Assembly: GCF_947489755.1 (NCBI RefSeq)
Contig: NZ_CANLFB010000005.1
Location: forward strand, 106,847 to 170,846
Length of the DNA: 64,000 nt
Source of the DNA: an uncultured Psychromonas sp.
GTDB taxonomy: Bacteria > Pseudomonadota > Gammaproteobacteria > Enterobacterales > Psychromonadaceae
Direction of reading: 5' to 3'
Position 1 is the stretch's first letter. Each line of letters opens with the position of its first letter. Below the pieces are notes generated by a model. The model saw nothing but the letters and a program-made list of their open reading frames with translations, was not told the origin of the DNA and did no database searches. Shown here piece by piece: positions 9,061 through 18,596 of the stretch. A program made the position numbers and the translations under genes.

Positions 9061-9894
9061 TTAAGAATTAACGGCCATTTTTAATTCAGCAGCAGCAACA
9101 ACATTCGTTGGTACTAACTCGTAAGCTGCTTGTGGCTTTAATACTACATTTGATTTACTTGCAACCATTAGCATTTGTTTAAGACGGTTTGACTCAAAAG
9201 GTTTTAATAATAAACCTTGAACGTCTAATAAACTATTTAAACCTAATAGCTCACGTTGTACGTCGTTATGAGAGTTTAAGATGCTAATGTCAGCTGATGC
9301 TGATGTTTGACCTGTACGGATTGATTTAATTAACTCAATACCAGAACATTCAGGTAATAAAGCATCAACAATAATTAAGTCAAAATCTTGTAGTGCGATT
9401 GAACGTTCTGCTTCAAGTGTTGTAGCAACACCTTCAACGTAAGAAACATTTAACGCTTCTAACTGTTCAATTAACTGTATACGACCTTCTGCAGAACCTT
9501 CAACAATTAACACTTTCATGTTAGTAATTGCATTAGTAATGATCTCACCTTGTGCCATTGGTGAAACGGTATTTTCAGAAACAGTTAAACCTTCCATACG
9601 TGCAATGTAGCCACGTTTAGGAATAGTAGAGATATTTAAACCGTGAAGACTCAATGTGCCTACACTTTTACGTAGCTGAGAGATATGTTGGTTGATTGTA
9701 TGGTCTGTAACTAAACGTCCCCAAACATGTTGAGCAAGATCTTCACGTGTAACAACTGTATTAACATTTTTACATAGGAAATGTAAAAGAGAAGTACGCA
9801 AAGGACCTAAATAAACTTTACGACTGCCATGAATTAAACTATTTTGGCTCGTATCAATGTGGAATTCGCCCACAACTAAACTTTTTTCTAACAT
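9061..9894 (-). CDS. Regulator with N-terminal winged helix and C-terminal degenerate receiver
   Basis: I favour the ATG at 9894 (277 residues); the frame is open upstream to 9999, but those residues look like untranslated leader. Residues about 5-100 form an OmpR/CadC-type winged helix (LGPLRTSLLHFL, REDLAQHVWG, HISQLRKSVG, ending RGYIARM). Residues about 127-245 resemble a response-regulator receiver: phospho-acceptor D177 in DLIIVDALLP and K231 in LLLKPF are present, but the usual acidic pair is reduced to E132 (VEGSAEG). This is the reverse of the normal receiver-then-wHTH order. There is no adjacent histidine kinase. It is transcribed alone with a long AT-rich upstream region. No specific family name is recognised, and its target genes are unknown. 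Confidence 0.8.
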   Translation of the reverse strand: MLEKSLVVGEFHIDTSQNSLIHGSRKVYLGPLRTSLLHFLCKNVNTVVTREDLAQHVWGRLVTDHTINQHISQLRKSVGTLSLHGLNISTIPKRGYIARMEGLTVSENTVSPMAQGEIITNAITNMKVLIVEGSAEGRIQLIEQLEALNVSYVEGVATTLEAERSIALQDFDLIIVDALLPECSGIELIKSIRTGQTSASADISILNSHNDVQRELLGLNSLLDVQGLLLKPFESNRLKQMLMVASKSNVVLKPQAAYELVPTNVVAAAELKMAVNS

Positions 9895-10792
9895 AGTAGT
9901 ACCCATTTTTGTTTTAATGTAAGTGCCAGTTCCAGTGGATAGGCAATTTTTTATTTTAATTTTCGGACTGCTTAAGCAATCTCTTATATATAAACGCAAT
10001 CATATTATCAAATTAACATAAAAACACAAACGTATTCCTATCCAGTCATTAATTTGTAAAATTAACATCACGAACCATTACTATAGAGTAGTTTTTTTAT
10101 CATGCCAATAAAAAATGCATATTAAATTCATTTAATAATATCAATTTTTTCTTTCTTTTTACTTTTACTTTTTATTTCGTTAAATAAATATGCATTTTAT
10201 CATTAAACATAAGATCGTATTATTTTGAAATAATTGATCCAATTTTCATACATGAATATCAAATTTATACATAGAAGTTAATATTTAGTATGGTAAGTCG
10301 TTATTAAATTGATATCCCATCAAGCCGCATTAAAACTGATAATATTATGTTATAAAAACACAATACTAAATATCAAAATCGCTTTTATCAAAAGTAATCT
10401 ACAGAAGAATTATTCATCTCGACTGTATATTCCTCTGTACCCAGCCTCTGTAGCATACATAACTAATTAACTAGTTATTCAATATGAATGATTAAAAAAT
10501 CAACTATTACATTAATGTCTTTTATAAAAAGATAATAAGGGTTTGGACGGCTTATATATCGATTTATTGCTTCTGCTTGTGAATATTTGATAAGAGACTT
10601 AAAAGTAAGGAGTGGGTTAATTTAAATTAATCATAACAAAAGCTAATCGCAATGATACTTAATCGTTTTATTTTGTTGTTTATTATATTGTTTATTGAAT
10701 ATTGAAATGTAAAGCTTTGAGAGGATATGCATTGTTCTTGCTTATATCTAAACTTATAGCGGGAATAATTTAGTTAAAAATAGAATACAAAA
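9895..10792. other. Long AT-rich non-coding region
   Basis: About 0.9 kb with no credible gene between the regulator start and the lpd terminator. It is very AT-rich, with homopolymer-like pyrimidine stretches (about 10141-10175). AAAATGCATATT (10112-10123) is repeated inverted as AATATGCATTTT (10187-10198). It presumably holds the promoter of the leftward regulator gene. A 10-codon ATG frame at 10727 with a poorly spaced GAGAGG is too weak to call. Confidence 0.6.
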
Positions 10793-10815
10793 AAGGCAGC
10801 TCAATGAGCTGCCTT
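10793..10815 (-). terminator. Terminator of the pdhR-aceEF-lpd operon
   Basis: GGCAGCTC and GAGCTGCC pair around a 3-nt loop, followed on the leftward strand by six T residues. It starts about 25 bp beyond the lpd stop. Confidence 0.85.
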
Positions 10816-10839
10816 AATATTAACAATTAGTTTGTTAAA

Positions 10840-12270
10840 CTATTTACGTTTTACCGCTTTTGCATTTGGTAAATCAGTAATTGAACCTTCATAAATCTCA
10901 GCAGCTAAGCCTACTGATTCATGTAGTGTTGGATGTGCATGAATTGTTAATGCGATATCTTCAGCATCACAACCCATTTCAATTGCTAAGCCGATTTCAC
11001 CCAGTAATTCACCTGCATTAGTACCAACAACAGAACCACCAAGAATACGGTGAGTATCTTTATCAAAGATAAGCTTAGTCATACCATCTGAACAATCAGA
11101 TGCAATTGCACGGCCAGAAGCTGCCCAAGGGAATACAGATTTTTCGTAGTTAAGACCTTGCTCTTTCGCTTCTTTCTCTGTTACGCCAACCCAAGCCATT
11201 TCTGGCTCAGTGTACGCGATTGAAGGAATTGTTTTAGGATCAAAGTAATGTTTCTTACCAGCAATAACTTCAGCAGCAACATGCGCTTCATGCACACCTT
11301 TGTGAGCAAGCATTGGTTGGCCAACGATATCACCGATTGCATGAATATGCGGTACGTTAGTATGCATTTGCTTATCAACTTCGATAAAGCCACGCTCAGT
11401 TACTGTAATACCTGCTTTTTCAGCATCTAGTGATAAACCGTTTGGTACACGACCTACAGCCACTAATACTGCATCATAAGCTTTTGCTTCTGCTGGTGCA
11501 TTTTTACCTTCAAAAGAAACGTATAACGCATCTTCTTTAGCTTCAACGCCAGTTACTTTAGTTTCAAGCATGATGTTGAATTTATTTTTTACTTTCTTAG
11601 TATAAACTTGCACGATATCTTTATCGGCAGCTGGCACTAATTGGTCAGCAAACTCTACAACATCAACATCAGAACCTAGAGATTTGTACACTGTACCCAT
11701 TTCTAGACCGATGATACCACCACCTAATACAAGTAAACGTTTTGGAACAGATTTAAGCTCTAGCGCATCTGTTGAATCCCAAACACGTGGGTCATCATGT
11801 GGAATAAATGGCAGTTTGATAGGGCGAGAGCCTGCAGCGATAACCGCATTGTCAAACGTAATAGTCGTTACTTCGCCATCAAGATCTGTTGCTTCAATCG
11901 TATTTGGACCAGTGAAACGACCCATACCAGTAACACTTGTTACTTTACGCATTTTAGCCATGCCTTGAAGGCCACCAGTCAGCTGTGAAACTACTTTTTC
12001 TTTCCAGATACGGATTTTATCAATATCTGTAGAAGGCTCACCAAATAATACACCGTGCTCAGATAGTGCTTTTGCTTCTTCAATTACTTTAGAAACATGT
12101 AGAAGAGCTTTTGATGGGATACAACCTACGTTTAAACAAACACCACCTAGTGTGCTGTATTTTTCGATTAGAACAGTTTCTAACCCTAAATCTGCTGCAC
12201 GAAATGCTGCAGAATACCCTGCAGGGCCAGAACCTAATACAACAACCTGCGTTTTAATTTCTTTACTCAT
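10840..12270 (-). CDS. lpd: Lpd, dihydrolipoamide dehydrogenase (E3)
   Basis: A 476-residue FAD flavoprotein, counting from the ATG at 12270 (MSKEIKTQ), which has an AGAGG site upstream; the frame runs a few codons further without support. It shows the FAD-binding VVVLGSGPAGYSAAFRA, the redox disulfide GGVCLNVGCIPSKALLH, the NAD-binding LVLGGGIIGLEMG and the C-terminal interface HAHPTLHES with the active-site His-Glu pair. It re-oxidises dihydrolipoyl groups of E2 in pyruvate dehydrogenase and, in relatives, also 2-oxoglutarate dehydrogenase and glycine cleavage. It follows aceF after 106 bp, which contain a weak GGTCG/CGACC hairpin (12344-12363) that may attenuate readthrough. Confidence 0.98.
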   Translation of the reverse strand: MSKEIKTQVVVLGSGPAGYSAAFRAADLGLETVLIEKYSTLGGVCLNVGCIPSKALLHVSKVIEEAKALSEHGVLFGEPSTDIDKIRIWKEKVVSQLTGGLQGMAKMRKVTSVTGMGRFTGPNTIEATDLDGEVTTITFDNAVIAAGSRPIKLPFIPHDDPRVWDSTDALELKSVPKRLLVLGGGIIGLEMGTVYKSLGSDVDVVEFADQLVPAADKDIVQVYTKKVKNKFNIMLETKVTGVEAKEDALYVSFEGKNAPAEAKAYDAVLVAVGRVPNGLSLDAEKAGITVTERGFIEVDKQMHTNVPHIHAIGDIVGQPMLAHKGVHEAHVAAEVIAGKKHYFDPKTIPSIAYTEPEMAWVGVTEKEAKEQGLNYEKSVFPWAASGRAIASDCSDGMTKLIFDKDTHRILGGSVVGTNAGELLGEIGLAIEMGCDAEDIALTIHAHPTLHESVGLAAEIYEGSITDLPNAKAVKRK

Positions 12271-12376
12271 GACGACCTCTATAAATAAGAACACTCGAAT
12301 AGGATTTGTAGTCTATTCAAATGTTAATAGAATGTAAATAAATGGTCGACATAACTGCCGACCTGCTTAACAAAGA

Positions 12377-13960
12377 TTATAGGATTAACGTACGTAAATC
12401 AGATAAGTGCTTATTAACGGCAGTAATAAAGCGTGCACCGTCAGCACCATCGATTACACGATGGTCATATGAAAGAGCAAGAGGAACCATCATACGAGGT
12501 TCAAATTCTTTACCATTCCATTGTGGTTTAATTGCTGATTTAGAAACACCTAAAATTGCAACTTCAGGTGCATTTACGATTGGTGTAAATTGAGTACCAC
12601 CGATACCGCCAAGACTAGAGATAGTCATACTACCACCTTGCATATCTTTAGCCGTTAATTTACCAGCACGTGCTTTCTTAGAAATCTCAGCGATGTCACG
12701 ACAGATATCAAAAATACCTTTGTTTAATACATCTTTCACTACTGGTACAACTAGACCGTTTGGTGTGTCTACTGCGATACCAATGTTAAAGTATTTCTTA
12801 AGAATCAAGCTTTGACCATCTTCAGATAGAGATGAATTAAAGTTAGGGTATTGTTGTAATGCTTTAGCTACCGCTTTCATCATAAACACTAATGGGCTAA
12901 TTTTAACACCTAAGTCTTGTTTAAGCGCGATTGCATTTTGTTCTTTACGGAACTCTTCTAATTCAGTGATATCAGCTTCATCGAATTGTGTAACATGTGG
13001 GATAGTCACCCAGTTACGGTGTAGAGCAGGACCTGATATTTTTTGGATGCGAGAAAGCTCTTTCACTTCCACTTCACCAAATTTAGCAAAATCTACTTTA
13101 GGAGAAGCTGCTACAGCTAGACCGCCAGCGCCACCAGATTTAGCCGCTTGTAATTGTGCTTTAACGTATTTTTGTACGTCATCTTTTGTTGTGCGTCCTT
13201 TAGGACCAGTAGAAGCAATTACATTTAAGTCTAAATCGAATTCACGTGCGATACGACGAACTGATGGTGAAGCTTTAACGTCTTTGTTGACAGCAACTTC
13301 AGCTTTAGCTGCTTTTGCAGGAGCTGGAGCCGCTGCAGGTGCTGCTTTAGGTGCTTCTGCTGCTGGAGCAGGTGCTGCTACAGGTGCCGCAGCGCCTTGA
13401 GCTTCAACCAATAAAATTAATGTGCCTTCAGACACTTTATCGCCAGTCGCAATTTTAATTTCTTTAACAACACCACCGAATGGAGCTGGTACGTCCATTG
13501 ATGCTTTATCGCCTTCAACAGTAATGATATCTTGGTCTTCAGTGATCGTATCGCCAACAGCAACTAGAATGTCAGTCACTTCAACTTCATCACCACCGAT
13601 ATCTGGAACGCATAGTTCTTTAACTGCAGTCGCTGCTTGTGCAACTGGCGCTGCAGCTTCAACTGGTGCAGCTGGAGCTTCAACTGGTGCAGCTGGAGCT
13701 TCTGCAGGCGCGGCAGCTGAGCCAGCTACTTCAACGATTAATACTAAGTTACCTTCAGAAACGCTGTCACCAACATTTACTTTGATTTCTTTAACAACAC
13801 CAGCAACTGATGAAGGTACGTCCATTGACGCTTTATCGCCTTCAATCGTTAATACATCTTGGTCTTCAGCGATAGTATCGCCGACTGCAACTAAGATATC
13901 AGTAATATCAGCCGCATCAGCACCAATATCAGGTAGTAAAAATTCTTTTAATTCAGACAT
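12377..13960 (-). CDS. aceF: AceF, pyruvate dehydrogenase E2 (dihydrolipoamide acetyltransferase)
   Basis: 527 residues from the ATG at 13960, which has an AGGA site; the frame opens six codons earlier. It contains two lipoyl domains, each with the [10 protein letters not shown] motif (lipoyl lysines near K43 and K152), separated by Ala/Pro/Glu-rich hinges. These are followed by a peripheral-subunit-binding domain ([12 protein letters not shown]) and the catalytic acetyltransferase domain ending in [14 protein letters not shown], with the HxxxDG active site. E. coli AceF has three lipoyl domains, so this is a two-domain version. The hinge repeats give long spurious open frames on the other strand. 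Confidence 0.98.
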   Translation of the reverse strand: MSELKEFLLPDIGADAADITDILVAVGDTIAEDQDVLTIEGDKASMDVPSSVAGVVKEIKVNVGDSVSEGNLVLIVEVAGSAAAPAEAPAAPVEAPAAPVEAAAPVAQAATAVKELCVPDIGGDEVEVTDILVAVGDTITEDQDIITVEGDKASMDVPAPFGGVVKEIKIATGDKVSEGTLILLVEAQGAAAPVAAPAPAAEAPKAAPAAAPAPAKAAKAEVAVNKDVKASPSVRRIAREFDLDLNVIASTGPKGRTTKDDVQKYVKAQLQAAKSGGAGGLAVAASPKVDFAKFGEVEVKELSRIQKISGPALHRNWVTIPHVTQFDEADITELEEFRKEQNAIALKQDLGVKISPLVFMMKAVAKALQQYPNFNSSLSEDGQSLILKKYFNIGIAVDTPNGLVVPVVKDVLNKGIFDICRDIAEISKKARAGKLTAKDMQGGSMTISSLGGIGGTQFTPIVNAPEVAILGVSKSAIKPQWNGKEFEPRMMVPLALSYDHRVIDGADGARFITAVNKHLSDLRTLIL

Positions 13961-14017
13961 AATAATTTTCCTAATCAATAAAAGTCGGTGTTAGCTTTTA
14001 CTAACACCGAGACTGAT

Positions 14018-16678
14018 TTATGCAAATAATGGGTTGGTTTTGTTTACATCGATATCAAACTTAGCAATAGCTTCAGTAACGACTTTACGTTCAATATCAC
14101 CACGTTTTGCTAATTCAGTTAGCGCAGCTACAACAACGTAACCCGCATTAACTTCGAAGTGACGACGTAAGTTTTCACGGCTATCACTACGGCCGAAACC
14201 ATCAGTACCAAGTACTTTGTATGAATCAGCAGGAATAAACGCACGTACTTGCTCAGCATAGTTTTTCATGTAATCCGTTGCAGCAATTGTTGGCTCATCA
14301 CCTAATACAGACGTAATGTATGGTGTTTTCTGCTCTGCTTCAGGATTTAACATGTTGTAACGTTCAACGTCTTGGCCATCGCGTGTTAATTCATTGAATG
14401 AAGTAACAGAGAAGATGTCAGAAGCAACGCCATATTCTTCACTTAGTATCGTCGCAGCAGCACGTACTTCGTTCATAATAGTACCTGAACTTAGTAGTTG
14501 TACTTTGCTCTTACCTGGTAGTGAAGCAAACTTATAAATACCTTTACGAATACCTTCTTCAACGCCTTCTGGCATTGCTGGCATTGCATAGTTTTCATTC
14601 ATTACCGTTAAGTAATAGAACACATTTTCTTGTTTCTCGCCGTACATACGCTCAATACCATCTTGAACGATAACTGCTAGTTCATAAGCAAATGTAGGGT
14701 CGTAAGAAATACAGTTAGGGATAGTATTTGCTTGAATATGACTGTGGCCATCTTCATGCTGTAAACCTTCACCATTTAGTGTAGTACGACCAGCCGTAGC
14801 ACCTAATAGGAAACCACGTGCTTGTTGGTCACCCGCCATCCATGCCATATCACCAATACGTTGGAAACCAAACATAGAGTAGTAGATGTAGAATGGGATC
14901 ATTGGTAAGTCATTAGTACTGTAAGACGTTGCAGCTGCAACCCAAGAAGACATTGAACCTAGTTCGTTGATACCTTCTTGTAATACTTGACCCGATGTTG
15001 CTTCTTTGTAGTAAGAAACCACGCCGCGGTCTTCAGGTGTGTATTCTTGACCGTGTGGATTGTAGATACCCACTTGACGGAATAGACCTTCCATACCAAA
15101 GGTACGCGCTTCATCGGCAATGATCGGCACGATGTTTTTACCAATACCTTTGTCTTTCAACAATACATTTAGGATACGTACGTAAGCCATAGTTGTTGAA
15201 ATTTCACGTTTCTGCTCACCTAATAGTGCTGAGAATTTATCTAATTCAGGCACGGCTAGTTTTTCAGTAAACTTAGGTAGACGCTTAGGTGTGTAACCTA
15301 ATAACGCTTCACGTTTACCGTGTAAGTAGTTGTATTCTTCAGAACCTTCTTCCAGTGTTAAGTAAGGTAGTGTTGCCGCTTGCTCATCACTTAATAAATC
15401 TTGTAGACCTAAACGATCACGTAAGGTTTCGATATGCTCTTCAGTCATTTTCTTCACGCCGTGAGCAATATTTTTACCCTCAGCCGCTGCGCCCATACCG
15501 TAACCTTTAACAGTTTTAGCTAGGATGACAGTAGGTTTACCCGCTGTATCTTCTGCGTTTTTAAATGCAGCGTACAGTTTAGATGAATCATGACCACCAC
15601 GCTTAAGTGCGAAGATTTGTTCATCTGTCATGTCTGCAACTAGTGCAGCTGTTTCTGGGTATTTACCGAAGAAATGCTCACGAACATAAGCACCGTCTTT
15701 AGATTTGAATGTTTGGTAATCACCATCAACAGTTTCTTCCATTAATTGTAATAATTTACCAGACGTATCTTTAGCGATTAGTGAATCCCAGTTGCCGCCC
15801 CAGATAACTTTAACAACATTCCAACCAGCACCTGTAAATAGGCCTTCTAGTTCTTGAATGATGCTACCGTTACCCATTACAGGTCCATCTAAACGTTGTA
15901 GATTACAGTTAACTAAGAAACATAAGTTATCTAGTTTTTCACGTGAAGCGAATGATAATGAACCACGAGATTCTGGCTCATCCATTTCACCATCACCTAA
16001 GAACGCGTAAACACGCTGTGCAGACGTTGGTTTTAAACCACGACCGTCAAGGTATTTTAAGAAACGCGCTTGGTAAATAGCAGCAATTGGACCAAGACCC
16101 ATCGATACAGTAGGGAACTGCCAAAATTCTGGTAACAATTTAGGATGCGGGTAAGAAGGAAGACCTTTACCATCAACTTCTTGACGGAAATTATCTAACT
16201 GCTCAGCAGTTAAACGACCTTCAAGAAATGCACGAGCATAAATACCAGGAGAGATGTGACCTTGGTAATACACTAAATCACCGCCATCTGTTTCATTTGG
16301 TGCACGGAAGAAGTGGTTAAAACAGACTTCGTAAAATGCAGCAGCTGACTGATAAGAAGCCATGTGGCCACCAAGATCTAAATCTTTCTTAGAAGCGCGC
16401 ATCACGATCATGATCGCATTCCAACGAATGATTGAACGAATACGTTGTTCTATTTTCAGATCGCCAGGGTAAGCAGGTTGATCACTTGTTGCGATAGTAT
16501 TCACGTAGCTAGTGTTAATGCCAGTTGGCAAGTTAACACCTTCAACGCGTGCTTTTTCAATCACTTGTTCAAGGACAAATTGAGCACGTTCAGAGCCCTC
16601 ATCTTCAAGAATGGTTGCTAATGCTTCAAGCCATTCAGAAGTTTCTTGTGCATCAATATCTTTTAAGATGTCAGTCAT
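14018..16678 (-). CDS. aceE: AceE, pyruvate dehydrogenase E1
   Basis: An 886-residue homodimeric-type E1 decarboxylase, close to the 887 residues of E. coli AceE. The thiamine-diphosphate motif begins GDGEMDEPESRGSL and ends LCFLVNCNLQRLDGP. The C-terminal half contains the transketolase-type domain (YYSMFGFQRIGDMAWMAGDQ, TAGRTTLNGEGLQHEDG). It decarboxylates pyruvate and acetylates the E2 lipoyl groups. The start has a strong AAGGAAAG site. It lies 40-60 bp upstream of aceF and is separated from pdhR by 196 bp that could hold its own promoter. Confidence 0.98.
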   Translation of the reverse strand: MTDILKDIDAQETSEWLEALATILEDEGSERAQFVLEQVIEKARVEGVNLPTGINTSYVNTIATSDQPAYPGDLKIEQRIRSIIRWNAIMIVMRASKKDLDLGGHMASYQSAAAFYEVCFNHFFRAPNETDGGDLVYYQGHISPGIYARAFLEGRLTAEQLDNFRQEVDGKGLPSYPHPKLLPEFWQFPTVSMGLGPIAAIYQARFLKYLDGRGLKPTSAQRVYAFLGDGEMDEPESRGSLSFASREKLDNLCFLVNCNLQRLDGPVMGNGSIIQELEGLFTGAGWNVVKVIWGGNWDSLIAKDTSGKLLQLMEETVDGDYQTFKSKDGAYVREHFFGKYPETAALVADMTDEQIFALKRGGHDSSKLYAAFKNAEDTAGKPTVILAKTVKGYGMGAAAEGKNIAHGVKKMTEEHIETLRDRLGLQDLLSDEQAATLPYLTLEEGSEEYNYLHGKREALLGYTPKRLPKFTEKLAVPELDKFSALLGEQKREISTTMAYVRILNVLLKDKGIGKNIVPIIADEARTFGMEGLFRQVGIYNPHGQEYTPEDRGVVSYYKEATSGQVLQEGINELGSMSSWVAAATSYSTNDLPMIPFYIYYSMFGFQRIGDMAWMAGDQQARGFLLGATAGRTTLNGEGLQHEDGHSHIQANTIPNCISYDPTFAYELAVIVQDGIERMYGEKQENVFYYLTVMNENYAMPAMPEGVEEGIRKGIYKFASLPGKSKVQLLSSGTIMNEVRAAATILSEEYGVASDIFSVTSFNELTRDGQDVERYNMLNPEAEQKTPYITSVLGDEPTIAATDYMKNYAEQVRAFIPADSYKVLGTDGFGRSDSRENLRRHFEVNAGYVVVAALTELAKRGDIERKVVTEAIAKFDIDVNKTNPLFA

Positions 16679-16874
16679 GACACTTTCCTTCTATATCACT
16701 AGATAATCTCAGCTCGAAAGCTAAGCGTTTTGTTATAATCATTTACATTAACCACTACCTGCTTTAAAGCACGTTTGCATGCCATTTCGGCAATAAGTAA
16801 TCTAAATAGTTATGTATATAAGTATGTTTCACATTGTTGATTGTGTCCGCCACACTATAAAACGGAGGTTACTT

Positions 16875-17624
16875 TTAAAAACCACCTAACTCACGTTTAA
16901 AGGCACTTTCTTCGCGCAACATAACCAAGCGCGTTTCTTCAATATAATTAAGATGTTTATCTGACGCTTCTTTCGCTTTCATTGGTTGCTTAGATAAAAT
17001 AGCATCCACCAACTGTAAGCGATGTTCATGTATTTTTTTCGCCACTTCTGGATACAAATACAACTGTTTAACGTTGTCTGAAATATTCTTTTGTAATAGA
17101 GGTTTAATACCGCGTGCTAAATGTAAAAAAACAACATTGTGCGATGCTTCAATGACCGCTAAATAAAACTCAGCAACTGATGCAATTTCAAGTTCAATAT
17201 TACCAGTTGTGTTTGCCATATCAATAGCACCGAAACTTGTTTTTATTTTTTTAAAATCTTCAGAAGTACCACGTAAAGCAGCATAATAAGCAGAGAACCC
17301 TTCAATTGCATGACGAAATTCTAATAGATCATACTTAGACTCGGGGTGTGAATTTAATAATTCAAATAAAGGGTCGGTCAATTGCTCACGTAGTTCTTCT
17401 TTAACGTACGTTCCTCCACCTTGGCGACGTGTTAATAGGCCTTTTGACTCTAAACGTTGAATGGCTTCGCGCAATGAAGGTCGTGAAACGTCGAACTGTT
17501 TCGCTAATTCACGCTCTGGTAATAACTTTTCGCCAAGCTCTAAACTACCTTCTAAGATCATGCTCTCAAGTTGTGATTCGATCACATCAGCAAGTTTAGG
17601 TTGTTTAATTTTTGCGTAAGTCAT
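16875..17624 (-). CDS. pdhR: PdhR, GntR-family repressor of the pyruvate dehydrogenase operon
   Basis: A 249-residue FadR-subfamily GntR regulator. The N-terminal winged helix contains KLLPERELAKQFDVSRPSLREAIQRLESKGLL (given in parts: LPERELAKQFDVSRPSL then REAIQRLESKGLL); an all-helical ligand-binding FCD domain follows. PdhR is released from DNA by pyruvate. It heads the aceE-aceF-lpd operon, exactly as in enterobacteria, and a PdhR-type operator sits about 60 bp upstream of its own start, implying autoregulation. Confidence 0.95.
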   Translation of the reverse strand: MTYAKIKQPKLADVIESQLESMILEGSLELGEKLLPERELAKQFDVSRPSLREAIQRLESKGLLTRRQGGGTYVKEELREQLTDPLFELLNSHPESKYDLLEFRHAIEGFSAYYAALRGTSEDFKKIKTSFGAIDMANTTGNIELEIASVAEFYLAVIEASHNVVFLHLARGIKPLLQKNISDNVKQLYLYPEVAKKIHEHRLQLVDAILSKQPMKAKEASDKHLNYIEETRLVMLREESAFKRELGGF

Positions 17625-17685
17625 AACAGCCTTATTTTAGTTAAACTTGATACTCTATTGCAGTGAGCAAATCACAGCAAATGTA

Positions 17686-17702
17686 AAATGGTATTACCAA
17701 TT
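17686..17702 (-). promoter_or_regulatory. Candidate PdhR operator upstream of pdhR
   Basis: The sequence AAATGGTATTACCAATT matches the known PdhR box, a TGGT-N3-ACCA inverted repeat flanked by A/T, at all core positions. It lies 62-78 bp before the pdhR start. A weak promoter (TTGCTG, 17 bp, TAGAGT) can be drawn just downstream on the leftward strand. The 316-bp pdhR/ampD gap contains no gene and no other clear signal. Confidence 0.75.
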
Positions 17703-17940
17703 TAATATTTAACTATAGAAATTAACAAAATTAGCAATTTATGTCTAGATTTTTATCGTTTTAAATAACCGGATAAAGTTGATGGTCATTGCGTTAATCA
17801 CCAATATGGCCCTTTAATATTGAGTTTAATCATGACAATTAAAAACCGACTATTTCATCTATTTAATATGTATGACTTAATAACCAATTTTTGCTTTTAA
17901 TTAAATAAAAGATTCATTTTTTAAATAAAATCAAAACAAA

Positions 17941-18486
17941 CTAATCAGTTAATAATTTAAAATAGTAACCCCAATCAAAACCAGTTCCAGGATCAGTTTT
18001 ACGACCTGGCGCAATATCACTGTGTCCGACAATACGTTCACGTGTAATTAAAGGGTAACGAGTTTGAATATGCTTAGTCGCTTCAGCTAAGGTTTGATAT
18101 TGCGCTTCAGTATAAGCACTGCAATCAGTTCCTTCCAATTCAATGCCGATAGAAAAGTCATTACATCCTTCTATACCTTGAAAAGAAGAGATACCTGCAT
18201 GCCATGCACGTTGCTCAAAGGGAACATACTGCTCTATCGCACCGTCTCGACGAATAACGCAATGAGCAGATACTTCTAAACCTTGTAAATGAGTAAAACT
18301 AGGGTCGGCGGAGCAATCTAGACACCCAGTGAATAAATTTTTAATATGCTCTGTTGCAAACTGCCCTTCGGGCAAACTAATACAATGGATCACCAGTAAA
18401 CGAATATTAGCTGTAGTTGGTCGTTGATTATAAAAAGGACTTTTAATAAAAGTAGCATTACTCAGCAAACCAAATGTATCGATCAT
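17941..18486 (-). CDS. ampD: AmpD, 1,6-anhydro-N-acetylmuramyl-L-alanine amidase
   Basis: A 181-residue zinc amidase of the amidase_2 family. The zinc ligands of characterised AmpD correspond to H34 (LLVIHC), H155 (IVGHSDIAPGRKTDPG) and D165, with E117 (GIELEG) as the catalytic glutamate. It cleaves anhydro-muropeptides in the cytosol during cell-wall recycling and so also lowers AmpR-type beta-lactamase induction. No ampE follows, unlike E. coli, where ampDE lie next to pdhR. The start has a good AAGGGAAA site. Confidence 0.96.
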   Translation of the reverse strand: MIDTFGLLSNATFIKSPFYNQRPTTANIRLLVIHCISLPEGQFATEHIKNLFTGCLDCSADPSFTHLQGLEVSAHCVIRRDGAIEQYVPFEQRAWHAGISSFQGIEGCNDFSIGIELEGTDCSAYTEAQYQTLAEATKHIQTRYPLITRERIVGHSDIAPGRKTDPGTGFDWGYYFKLLTD

Positions 18487-18521
18487 TATTTTCCCTTGTT
18501 AAAGTTTAATAAATTAAAAAC

Positions 18522-18550
18522 AAAAAAGGCGGCTAATAAGCCACCTTTTT
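18522..18550. terminator. Terminator downstream of guaA
   Basis: A run of A, then GGCGGCT, a 4-nt loop, AGCCACC and a T-run form a hairpin with one mismatch, between the guaA stop and the ampD start. It looks usable in both directions. Confidence 0.75.
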
Positions 18551-18596
18551 ATATTAAACCACTGCTTTAGTTTAAACAGTCATTATCTATTGATGA

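Noticed and set aside
9914..9940. CTGGCAC upstream of the wHTH-receiver gene as a sigma-54 promoter
   Set aside because: The -12 region lacks the GC dinucleotide.
10727..10759. 10-codon leader peptide in the AT-rich gap
   Set aside because: The ribosome-binding site is only 2 nt from the ATG, it points away from the leftward genes, and no attenuator-like structure follows it in that direction.
12966..13994. Long open frames on the + strand across aceF (144 and 190 codons)
   Set aside because: They are antisense shadows of the Ala/Pro-rich lipoyl hinges and repeats; composition is low-complexity and no ribosome-binding site or family match is seen.
17662..17676. CRP-like site (AGTGA ... TCACA) upstream of pdhR
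   Set aside because: The half-sites are separated by 5 bp and not the 6 bp required for CRP, so the match is probably fortuitous.
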